Below, piece after piece: positions 1 through 5,791 of a DNA stretch of 9,179 nucleotides (positions are counted from its first letter, which is position 1; every line of letters starts with the position of its first letter). The notes under the pieces are model-generated. The model saw nothing but the letters and a program-made list of their open reading frames with translations, was not told the origin of the DNA and did no database searches. Where the stretch lies: assembly GCA_025355255.1 (NCBI GenBank), contig JANYAA010000218.1, positions 1-9,179 of the forward strand, read 5' to 3'. The position numbers were made by a program, and so were the translations under genes. This stretch comes from Chloroflexota bacterium. GTDB lineage: Bacteria; Chloroflexota; Limnocylindria; Limnocylindrales; CSP1-4.

Positions 1-824
1 GTGGCGGGATCGGAGGCGTCCACCGTGAACGCGACGTCGGTGTCCACGCGGAAGTGGCCGTTGTCCAGGCGCCGAACCACCAGCGGAGCGATGATCGCGC
101 CCGTCTTGGCGGCCAGCGTGGCAGGGCCCGCGGGCAGCGTCGTCCAGGCGCCAAACAGCTGCACTGGGATGTCGTCGGGCTTGTAGCCCCAGTCCACGAG
201 CAGCGCCAGCATCTGGTTCTTGCGCAGGATCGTGAATAGCTCGCGCAGGTTCCGCCAGGGCACCACGTGGACGCCCCAGGATTCACGGTTCTTGCGCAGG
301 ATCTCGAAGATCTCGGGGAACGCGGAATCGTCCGCGACGACGTTGGCGGGCAAGCCCCGGTGGGCGACACCGGCGGCGACCGCCTCGTTGTTCCCGACAT
401 GCCCGGCAATGACGATCATCGACTTGCCGTGCGCCCGAAAAGCGTTGACGATCCGGTCCATGCCATCGCCCTCGACGAGCTGCTGCACAGTCTGGGTGGG
501 GAGGGATGGCAGACGCATCGTCTCCACGACGAACCAGCCGTACTCCTGGTAGGCGCGGAGGGCAAGCCGCCGGACGTCCGGGTGGGACGGGGGCAGGCCC
601 AGCACGCGGCTGAAGTTCAGGTTGGAGAAGCGCCGCTTTGAGGGCCAGACGAGGTAGGCCGCCTGGTTGAGCCGACCAACAACGGCCGCGGAAAACCGCG
701 GCGGCAGGTGGGCCAGCAGCGCGGCCGCCGACTTGTAGCCGACGACCGCGATCTTCTCGACGATTCGGGGGGAGGTCCGGAGGCGCCGGTGGGGCGCCTC
801 CAGCCGCTTTACGGGTTCGGTCAC
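1..824 (-). CDS. LpxL/PatA-type lysophospholipid acyltransferase (partial, 3' end cut by window)
   Basis: This gene reads as 274 codons from a GTG start and runs off the left edge with no stop. The family transfers acyl chains at the membrane; members include LpxL/HtrB of lipid A synthesis and PatA, which acylates phosphatidylinositol mannosides. The HX4E catalytic motif is visible as H142-VGNN-E147, in the block [14 protein letters not shown]211-W-G-Y segment follows, then the family block [16 protein letters not shown] (residues 233-248) before R251. PatA/LpxL proteins are about 300 residues, so roughly 30-40 C-terminal residues are probably missing. The GTG was chosen because it overlaps the TGA of the upstream inositol-3-phosphate synthase by 4 nt (GTGA), implying coupled translation. 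Its place after PI-phosphate and inositol-phosphate synthases favours a PatA-like role on inositol lipids; this is inference. A lipid A role is less likely, since no lipid A genes are nearby. Confidence 0.85.
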   Translation of the reverse strand, partial: MTEPVKRLEAPHRRLRTSPRIVEKIAVVGYKSAAALLAHLPPRFSAAVVGRLNQAAYLVWPSKRRFSNLNFSRVLGLPPSHPDVRRLALRAYQEYGWFVVETMRLPSLPTQTVQQLVEGDGMDRIVNAFRAHGKSMIVIAGHVGNNEAVAAGVAHRGLPANVVADDSAFPEIFEILRKNRESWGVHVVPWRNLRELFTILRKNQMLALLVDWGYKPDDIPVQLFGAWTTLPAGPATLAAKTGAIIAPLVVRRLDNGHFRVDTDVAFTVDASDPA

Positions 825-1996
825 GACACCTGTGCTGTGGCTGCGAGCGCCCTGCTGTGCTCGCGCGACTCCTCGGTGCCAACCAGCGTCTCGTTGTCAT
901 CCCCTCGGATGAACGCCTCGACGCGGTTGTACGCGATGTCGTCGTGGATCTGCATGGGCGGGCTCTTCATGAAGTAGCTCGACGGTGCCACAAGGGTACC
1001 CTTCAGGCCGCGGTCAAGCCCGATCCGCAGGCAGCGGATCGCGTCGATGATCACGCCCGCCGAGTTGGGGCTGTCCCAGACCTCGAGCTTGAGCTCCGCC
1101 TTGAGCGGCACGTCGCCGAAGGTTGTGCCCTCCATGACGATGTAGCAGTACTTGCGGTCCTTGAGCCACGGCACGTAGTCGCTGGGGCCCACGTGGATGT
1201 TCTCGGGCTCAATCTCGTAGTCGAGCATCGAGGTGACCGCGTTGGTCTTGCTGATCTTCTTGGACTCGAGGCGCTCGCGCTCGAGCATGTTCATGAAGTC
1301 GGTGTTGCCGCCGAAATTGAGCTGGTAGGTCCGGTCCAGCCGAACGCCGCGGTCCATGAACAGGCGCGTCATGACCCGATGGCTGATCGTTGCGCCAAGT
1401 TGGCTCTTGATGTCGTCGCCGATGACCGGCAAGTTTGCCGCGGCGAAGCGGCGCTGCCAGTAGGGCTCGCGGCCGATGAACACGGGGATCGCGTTCACCA
1501 CGGCGACGCCAGCTTGCAGGGCCTGCTCGACGTACCACTTCGTCGCCTCCTCGCTGCCCACCGGCAGGTAGGAGACGAGGACGTCAACCTTGCGCTCCTT
1601 GAGGATGCCCACGACGTCCGCCGTGGGGCCGGGCGCCTTCGTGATGACCTGGCTCAGGTACTTGCCCAGGCCGTCGTGGGTCATCCCCCGATCAACCTTG
1701 ACGCCCATGTGCGGGACGTCCATGAACTTGTAGGTGTTGTTCTGGCCTGAGAAGATCGCCTCGGAGATGTCCTTGCCGACCTTCTCCTTGTCGACGTCGA
1801 AGGCCGCGACGAACTCGACGTCGCTGATGTGGTACTCGCCGAGCTTGACGTGCATCAGGCCCGGGACAAAGTCCTCGACCTTGGCGTTCTCGTAGTAGTA
1901 GCGGCCCTGCACCAGGCTGCTGGCGCAGTTGCCGACACCGACGATGGCGACGCGGATCTTCTTGCCGCGGTGCTTCGGGGTTGTCTCGTTGGTCAC
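821..1996 (-). CDS. ino1: Inositol-3-phosphate synthase (actinobacterial type)
   Basis: It converts D-glucose 6-phosphate to 1D-myo-inositol 3-phosphate in the cytosol using bound NAD, feeding inositol phospholipids. The protein is 391 aa from the chosen start. The N-terminal Rossmann motif is VGVGNCASS (residues 19-27). Family blocks follow: VNAIPVFIG (167-175), [11 protein letters not shown] (193-203), [11 protein letters not shown] (227-237) and a lysine-rich substrate region near [11 protein letters not shown] (272-282). Length and motifs fit the roughly 360-aa actinobacterial enzymes rather than the ~500-aa eukaryotic form, with an extra Glu/Ala-rich tail of about 25 residues. The GTG at 1994-1996 is preferred because GGAGG (2002-2006) lies 5 nt upstream. 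A GTG 12 nt earlier (2006-2008) would give 395 aa, but its AGGAG is only 1 nt away. It lies 70 nt after the phosphatidyltransferase, and its TGA overlaps the acyltransferase start. Confidence 0.95.
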   Translation of the reverse strand: MTNETTPKHRGKKIRVAIVGVGNCASSLVQGRYYYENAKVEDFVPGLMHVKLGEYHISDVEFVAAFDVDKEKVGKDISEAIFSGQNNTYKFMDVPHMGVKVDRGMTHDGLGKYLSQVITKAPGPTADVVGILKERKVDVLVSYLPVGSEEATKWYVEQALQAGVAVVNAIPVFIGREPYWQRRFAAANLPVIGDDIKSQLGATISHRVMTRLFMDRGVRLDRTYQLNFGGNTDFMNMLERERLESKKISKTNAVTSMLDYEIEPENIHVGPSDYVPWLKDRKYCYIVMEGTTFGDVPLKAELKLEVWDSPNSAGVIIDAIRCLRIGLDRGLKGTLVAPSSYFMKSPPMQIHDDIAYNRVEAFIRGDDNETLVGTEESREHSRALAATAQVS

Positions 1997-2016
1997 GGGA
2001 GCCTCCACTCTCCTGG

Positions 2017-2037
2017 GGACGGTTGGTGCCCGGCGTC
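2017..2037. repeat. Short dispersed repeat in the phosphatidyltransferase-ino1 spacer
   Basis: The run GGACGGTTGGT directly followed by GCCCGGCGTC (plus strand) recurs at 3287-3312, where the same two blocks are split by AAGTT. It lies in the 70-nt spacer upstream of ino1. The core CCAACCGTCC (minus strand here) occurs a third time, on the plus strand, at 3781-3790. Confidence 0.5.
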
Positions 2038-2066
2038 CGCCCGGGTGGCCCTGTGGCCGGGGTTGC

Positions 2067-2768
2067 CTACTGCGCGGCCTGTGCCGATTGCGCTGCTTGC
2101 GCTGCGGCCTGCCGAGCTGTGTGGACGATCCGCTGGACCGTCGTGATGGTCGCCAAGACGGCGATCAGGCCAAGGGCCGCGTTCAGCGCAAGCGCGCTGA
2201 GCGGGTAGGCCATGCCGCCTGCGCCACCGACCGGGTCAGGCCCGGTGAGCAGCCCAGCCGCAATGAGGCCGATGGTGAGGATCGCGAGGCGGACCTCGCG
2301 CGGGGCGAGGCCGACGTTGGCCATGCCGGTGCCGGCGGTGAAGCCGAGGCTCTCCGACTTGGCGCGCGTGTAGCTGACCATGAATGCTGACTGCATCGCT
2401 GCGGCCGCGAGGACGACGGGCAGCCAAAGGCCCATGTCCAACGCTCCCCAGGTGATGCCGACGTAGACGACGCCTTCGCCCCACCGGTCAAAGGTGGAGT
2501 CGAGGAACGCGCCCAGCTTGCTGACCTTGCCGGTGGCCCGCGCGAGCGCACCGTCGAACAGGTCGAAGATCCCCCCGAAGATCACGAGGCCGCCCGCGAG
2601 CAGCCACGCCTGCGATGCTGCCGCCACGGCCGCGACGACAGCGATGAGAAAGCCGATGACGGTGAGTGCGTTGGGCGTGAGGCCAAGGCGGCCGAAGCCA
2701 ACGGCGATGGGCGTCATGAGGCCCCGGATGCGGGCGCGGAGCTCCGGCGTGATGAACGAGCCGCTCAT
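2067..2768 (-). CDS. CDP-alcohol phosphatidyltransferase, probable phosphatidylinositol-phosphate synthase
   Basis: This integral-membrane enzyme of 233 aa moves a phosphatidyl group from CDP-diacylglycerol to an alcohol. The complete family signature D-x2-D-G-x2-A-R-x8-G-x3-D-x3-D is present: D69, D72, G73, A76, R77, G86, D90, D94; the Asp residues bind metal and the CDP moiety. About six hydrophobic helices are visible. The basic segment SYTRAKSE (132-139) resembles the inositol-phosphate-binding region of actinobacterial PI-phosphate synthases. Immediate linkage to inositol-3-phosphate synthase makes inositol 3-phosphate the likely acceptor, rather than glycerol 3-phosphate; this is inferred from context. 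The C-terminus is an odd Ala/Gln-rich tail ([13 protein letters not shown], 221-233). The ATG overlaps the ArsR stop by 4 nt (ATGA) and has GGAGG 7 nt upstream, so the start is secure. Confidence 0.9.
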   Translation of the reverse strand: MSGSFITPELRARIRGLMTPIAVGFGRLGLTPNALTVIGFLIAVVAAVAAASQAWLLAGGLVIFGGIFDLFDGALARATGKVSKLGAFLDSTFDRWGEGVVYVGITWGALDMGLWLPVVLAAAAMQSAFMVSYTRAKSESLGFTAGTGMANVGLAPREVRLAILTIGLIAAGLLTGPDPVGGAGGMAYPLSALALNAALGLIAVLATITTVQRIVHTARQAAAQAAQSAQAAQ

Positions 2769-3151
2769 TGCGTGACCTCCGGGTCCGTATCGTTGTTGGG
2801 GGCAGTCGTGCCTGTAGGGCGCCCGAGGCCCAGCACCCGGGCTTCCTGACTGGCGAACGCCGCAAACGCCTCTGGGACGATCGTGTGGACGACCTCGCGG
2901 CCGTTGCGGCGGGCCGTGACCACGCCCACCTCGCGCAGCTTGCTCAGGTGCCAGGAGACGAGCGGCTGGGAAAGGCCAACGCCCTCGATCAGCTCCGTCA
3001 CCGTGGCGGGCCCATCCGCGAGCAGCCGCAGGATCCGCAGCCGGTTGACGTCGGCCAGGACCTTGTGGAAACGCCGGAGTTCGCGCAGATCGTCGGGCTG
3101 GTCAACGACGTTGGCGAAGGTGCTGCGAAACCTGGCGGGCGTGGGCGACAC
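2765..3151 (-). CDS. ArsR-family winged-helix transcriptional regulator
   Basis: This 128-aa protein is the size of the ArsR/SmtB family. The core DVNRLRILRLLADG (34-47) leads into the helix-turn-helix, with recognition helix LSQPLVSWHLSKL (60-72). A beta-wing follows (VVTARRNGREVVHTI, 77-91), then a short, probably disordered tail. There are no cysteines at all, so the classical thiolate As/Cd/Pb sensor sites are absent; the ligand is unknown and could be a small metabolite or nothing. It is first in the inositol-lipid operon, overlapping the phosphatidyltransferase by 4 nt, so it probably autoregulates the operon. The GTG start has a weakly placed AGGAG (3164-3168, 12 nt away); the frame is open upstream but offers no other ATG, GTG or TTG. 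Two dyad sequences lie in its leader and promoter. Confidence 0.93.
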   Translation of the reverse strand: MSPTPARFRSTFANVVDQPDDLRELRRFHKVLADVNRLRILRLLADGPATVTELIEGVGLSQPLVSWHLSKLREVGVVTARRNGREVVHTIVPEAFAAFASQEARVLGLGRPTGTTAPNNDTDPEVTQ

Positions 3152-3200
3152 GGGGTGGCGGGGCTCCTGGCCGGCGTCGCGGGCTGCGAGCGTCGCGATG

Positions 3201-3220
3201 GATAAATGGCTGCTTATATC
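3201..3220. promoter_or_regulatory. Candidate operator 2: imperfect AT-rich dyad in the arsR leader
   Basis: The 20-bp sequence GATAAATGGCTGCTTATATC matches its own reverse complement at 12 of 20 positions, with perfect GATA/TATC ends. It is strikingly AT-rich for this genome, lies about 50 nt upstream of the regulator's start codon and just downstream of operator 1, and resembles the AT-rich imperfect dyads bound by ArsR-family dimers. Binding is inference. Confidence 0.35.
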
Positions 3221-3233
3221 AATGGGCGTTGAT
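3218..3233. promoter_or_regulatory. Candidate operator 1: ATCAA-N6-TTGAT dyad over the -10/+1 region
   Basis: ATCAA (3218-3222) and TTGAT (3229-3233) form a perfect 5-bp inverted repeat around TGGGCG. It covers the edge of the -10 box and the predicted transcription start, where a dimeric ArsR-family repressor would block initiation. That this protein binds here is inferred from position only. Confidence 0.45.
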
Positions 3234-3260
3234 CCTATTGAGGTACGCCCAGGATGTCAA
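3232..3260 (-). promoter_or_regulatory. Sigma70-type promoter of the ArsR/inositol-lipid operon
   Basis: On the minus strand a perfect -35 box TTGACA (3260-3255) is followed, after exactly 17 nt, by TAGGAT (3237-3232), a 4/6 match to the -10 consensus. The predicted start near 3223-3226 gives a leader of about 74 nt before the regulator's GTG. It is the only good promoter I found for the four minus-strand genes downstream, which are spaced as one transcript. Confidence 0.65.
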
Positions 3261-3282
3261 GGACTCCACCGCAACTCGTGCC

Positions 3283-3301
3283 TCAAGGACGGTTGGTAAG
3301 T
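3283..3301 (+). repeat. Left arm of 19-bp inverted repeat flanking the GGDEF remnant
   Basis: TCAAGGACGGTTGGTAAGT matches the reverse complement of 3776-3794 at 18 of 19 positions. It lies about 23 bp upstream of the -35 box of the arsR promoter and starts the region holding the decayed GGDEF gene. Confidence 0.7.
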
Positions 3302-3302
3302 T

Positions 3303-3794
3303 GCCCGGCGTCACCGATACTCCAACCATGACCGGGTTCTCCGGCGTCCAGGCGTCTTGCGCCGAACTGGCGCGGCTGGTCCGGGTCGGCGAGCCCCTGA
3401 GCCTGCTCGACCTGGACCTCGGCTCCTTCAGGGCTGTGAACGGCTTCGCGCTCTGCGAGCGAGGAGACCAGATGCTCCGACGCACGACGCAGGCAATCGC
3501 CGCCGTCAACCCGGAAAGGGCGCTGGTCTTCCGAATAGGCGGGGACGAGCGGATCTGCTCGGCTGTTGCCGCGATCGAGGTCCCGGCGGCGGACGCCCAG
3601 ACCCCGCCCCCTCGAACCTCGCCCACTCCATCGGAGTCGCGCACTATCCCGCCGATGGTCAGACCGACGGCGACATCCTCAAGCCGGCGGAAGAGTGGGC
3701 GTCCATCGCCAAGCGCATGGGTGGAGGACGCGTCGTCCTCGCGGACGGCCAAAACCCGACCGGTCGCGGCGACGGACTTGCCAACCGTCCTTGA
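3303..3794 (+). pseudogene. Decayed GGDEF (diguanylate cyclase-like) gene, frameshifted and internally deleted
   Basis: Pieces of a GGDEF domain are readable in two frames. Frame one gives a degenerate start TDTPTMTGF (near 3316), then AELARLVRVGEPLSLLDLD, SFRAVN, RGDQMLRR and FRIGGDE (3532-3549). The other frame gives the C-terminal end of the domain: SIGVAHYPADG (from 3627) and AKRMGGGRVVLADGQ, ending at TGA 3792-3794. GGDE and SIGVA are only 77 nt apart, against roughly 45 codons in intact domains. RICSAVA follows GGDE directly, where a Phe and about 20 residues should come first, so there is an internal deletion as well as a frame change between about 3575 and 3624. The GH of the usual ND..GH..GD block is also lost. 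Intact enzymes make cyclic di-GMP; this copy should be inactive. One continuous frame (3229-3894) stays open by chance through the high-GC sequence and loses GGDEF character past the shift. Confidence 0.75.
3776..3794 (-). repeat. Right arm of 19-bp inverted repeat flanking the GGDEF remnant
   Basis: ACTTGCCAACCGTCCTTGA is the inverted partner of 3283-3301, with one mismatch in 19. The two arms enclose 474 bp. The arm ends exactly on the TGA that closes the shifted GGDEF frame. I see no convincing target-site duplication outside the arms. Confidence 0.7.
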
Positions 3795-4096
3795 CGCAGA
3801 AGCGCCGCGACGTGTGTTGGGCGGGCGTCGTCCTCCGAAATGCCCGCCACAGGAGCGCTATGGCGGAATCGCGCCGAAGCAGTGGCGATTCTAGCTGGCC
3901 GGCACGCTCGCGGCGCCTGCCGCCCGAGCAGTGGTTGTACCGAAATGCTCGTGTGACGAGCGGTATTCCTAACGTGGCCCGATAGCGCCCACTAGGCGAG
4001 CATTCCGGCCCGGAGCCGAGCGTTCAGGGCCGATAGCGCTCGTCTGGCGGACATCTCGGACATTGGGCAAGCCGGCAGTTCCGGAAGGATCACCCC
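3795..4096. other. Gene-free 300-bp intergenic region with short repeats
   Basis: No convincing coding sequence is present on either strand; open frames here are short or antisense extensions of the MFS gene. The left part has little structure. From about 3921 it is dense in small inverted repeats: CGAGCA/TGCTCG (3925-3930, 3946-3951), GCTCGT-GTG-ACGAGC (3947-3961), TCCG-GCC-CGGA (4004-4014) and CGAGCG/CGCTCG (4017-4022, 4037-4042). I found no strong promoter for the downstream MFS gene. Confidence 0.55.
3976..4059 (+). repeat. Two imperfect 33-bp direct repeats, 51-bp period
   Basis: Units at 3976-4008 and 4027-4059 align without gaps at 23 of 33 positions, sharing CCGATAGCGC, then GGCG, CAT and CGG at matching offsets. 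Each GATAGCGC is followed by a GGCG that can pair back to it or to a neighbour, so each unit could fold. This may be an old tandem duplication or a two-hairpin RNA leader; function unknown. Confidence 0.4.
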
Positions 4097-4112
4097 GTGA
4101 GCATTTCGGGGT
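4092..4112 (+). other. Possible hairpin over the MFS start codon
   Basis: ACCCCG (4092-4097) and CGGGGT (4107-4112) are perfect 6-bp complements around a 9-nt loop. The stem would include the first base of the GTG start and could limit translation initiation. Also, GAGCATTTCGG (4099-4109) is the exact reverse complement of 3940-3950. Confidence 0.3.
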
Positions 4113-5791
4113 TCCGCGTGCTGGAGCCGCGGCCCGCCTACACTCGAGCCGTGGAGCCACGCTCGCGGTCCGGCACGCTGGCCCTGTTTGCCGTCATGGG
4201 CGCAGGCGTCTTTCTCGCGGGTCTGGAATTGATGGTCACGGCCGTCGCGCTGCCGTCGATCGTGGCCGGTCTCGCATCGTGGTCGCGGCTGCGCGAGGCC
4301 GCGTGGATCGTCAACGGCTACCTGCTGGTGTACGTCGTGGCGATGCCCGTGGCGGGGCGCCTGGCGGACCTGTGGGGCACGCGGCGGCCGCTGCTGGGCG
4401 CGCTGGCGGTGTTCACCGCGGGCTCGGCGCTCGCGGGTGCGGCGCCAACCCTGGAGTTGCTTATCGTCGCGCGTCTTGTGCAGGCGGCCGGCGCCGGCGC
4501 GCTGGTCCCAGTTGCAACCGCGGCGGCCGCCCACCTCGCAACCGGTGACGCCCGACCTCGCGCCCTGGGCGTCATCGGCGCGCTGACGTTCCTGGGCATG
4601 GCTGCCGGACCCTTTGTGGGGGCGGCAATTCTGGACGCGTTGCATCCGGCGGCCGCGCTGGCCAGACTCGGGGTTGACACCGCTTCACCGCTCGCCACAC
4701 TCCTCGCCCCCGCCTGGCGCTGGGTGTTCCACTTGAACGTCCCCATCGGCATGGTCGCCCTCGTCGTCGCCTGGGCGGCAGGTCCCTTGGTGGACACGCC
4801 GCGGCGCACAGGCTCCATCGACGTTGTGGGCGCCGCCCTCGCCGGCCTGACACTCACCGGCGCCTTGGGCGCCTTGACGCTGCTGGGCAGCAAGGCAGCG
4901 CCAGGCGGGCCCGATCCGGTGCTGCTGGCAGTCGGCCTTGCGCTCGGGGCCGCCGCTGCCGCCGTTCTCGCAGCACGCCATGCCCGCCGCCAGACGGACC
5001 CGTTCCTGGACCCGGCCCTCTTCCGCCGGCCCGCCTTCGCATCGGCGGTGCTGGTGTCGGCGCTGACGGGCTACGGCTTCGCCACGGCAATCGTGGGGGC
5101 GGCCGTCTTTGTGGACCGGGTGTTGTACGGAGGCCCGGGCGAGCAGCGGCTGACCCTCGGAGCCCTAGCTGCCGCAACGGCGGCTGGCACCCTCCTGGCG
5201 GGCGTGGCGGCCAGGCGTCTCGGGCTCAAGTTGGTCACGCTTGTCGGCCTCGCGCTCTCGGTGGCGGGCTTGGCCGTGATCGCCCGCTGGTCGCCAGAGA
5301 CGACACCCGTCACTGCAGCCGCAGCGCTCGCCATCTTCGGCATGGGCTTTGGCCTCACGGTCACGCCCCGCACCACAGCGGCGACGGACGCGGTGGACGC
5401 AGGGGACTACGGCGCGGCCGCCTCGGCCGTCACCGTCGCGCGGATGGCCGGGATGGCTGTGGGGCTTGCGGTGCTGGCTGCATACGGCTCCACCACCATC
5501 GACCGCCTCTACGACCAGGTGTACGCCACACCGGAAGCCTACAAGGCCTACCTTCCGACGGCGCTCCGGGATCGCCCGCTGCGCGACGCGCAGGTGGTTG
5601 GGGCGCTGGAGTCATGGGCTGCAGGCGAGGCGGCCGAGATCATGACCGGCGTCTTCGTGGTTGCCGCCCTGGTCACGGCCGCAGCCGCTGTCCCGGCGCT
5701 GCGCCTGGGGCGGCGGCGTATGCTGACTTTGACTGAACCCCGCCAGGCCCCCAGCGGAGAACCCATCTCGGATGACAGCAGCAGCACCTGA
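4097..5791 (+). CDS. MFS transporter, DHA2 (EmrB/QacA-like, 14-TM) drug:H+ antiporter type
   Basis: This 564-aa polytopic inner-membrane protein probably exports drugs or other small molecules by proton antiport. MFS motif A is seen as GRLADLWGTRR (87-97), motif B as IVARLVQAAGAGALVPV (123-139, with R126), antiporter motif C as GMAAGPFVGA (167-176), and the DHA2 block WRWVFHLNVPIG at 207-218. Length and about 14 hydrophobic segments fit the DHA2 family. The first-helix motif reads LELMVTAVALP (43-53), where the family usually has LD-x-T-I-V-N-V-A-L-P. A soluble loop (about 465-510) comes before the last helix. The GTG start has GGAAGGA (4083-4089) 7 nt upstream; a later GTG at 4151 would remove a 18-residue polar leader. 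It overlaps the next gene by 20 nt, so the two are co-transcribed. Substrate cannot be told from sequence. Confidence 0.9.
   Translation: MSISGFRVLEPRPAYTRAVEPRSRSGTLALFAVMGAGVFLAGLELMVTAVALPSIVAGLASWSRLREAAWIVNGYLLVYVVAMPVAGRLADLWGTRRPLLGALAVFTAGSALAGAAPTLELLIVARLVQAAGAGALVPVATAAAAHLATGDARPRALGVIGALTFLGMAAGPFVGAAILDALHPAAALARLGVDTASPLATLLAPAWRWVFHLNVPIGMVALVVAWAAGPLVDTPRRTGSIDVVGAALAGLTLTGALGALTLLGSKAAPGGPDPVLLAVGLALGAAAAAVLAARHARRQTDPFLDPALFRRPAFASAVLVSALTGYGFATAIVGAAVFVDRVLYGGPGEQRLTLGALAAATAAGTLLAGVAARRLGLKLVTLVGLALSVAGLAVIARWSPETTPVTAAAALAIFGMGFGLTVTPRTTAATDAVDAGDYGAAASAVTVARMAGMAVGLAVLAAYGSTTIDRLYDQVYATPEAYKAYLPTALRDRPLRDAQVVGALESWAAGEAAEIMTGVFVVAALVTAAAAVPALRLGRRRMLTLTEPRQAPSGEPISDDSSST

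Noticed and set aside
283..900. 205-aa minus-strand open frame overlapping the acyltransferase
   Set aside because: It is Arg/Pro/Ala-rich without motifs and is out of frame with the acyltransferase, whose HX4E and other family blocks read clearly from the GTG at 824.
857..1750. 297-aa plus-strand open frame antisense to inositol-3-phosphate synthase
   Set aside because: An antisense shadow in high-GC DNA; composition is odd (Val, His, Asp, Leu runs) and the opposite strand encodes a highly conserved enzyme.
3283..3794. Insertion sequence
   Set aside because: There is an inverted repeat pair but no transposase sequence and no clear target-site duplication, so it is reported only as an IR-bounded remnant.
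3229..3894. 221-aa plus-strand open frame taken as one intact protein
   Set aside because: Only its first half looks like GGDEF; after about 3575 it becomes Pro/Arg/Ser-rich, while the rest of the GGDEF domain continues in another frame.
3925..3961. Possible tRNA or known riboswitch in the hairpin-rich intergenic DNA
   Set aside because: No cloverleaf, TTC-loop or riboswitch core could be recognised; only short stems.
3992..4645. 217-aa minus-strand open frame before and inside the MFS gene
   Set aside because: Arg/Gln/His-rich with no recognisable domain, largely antisense to a clear MFS transporter.
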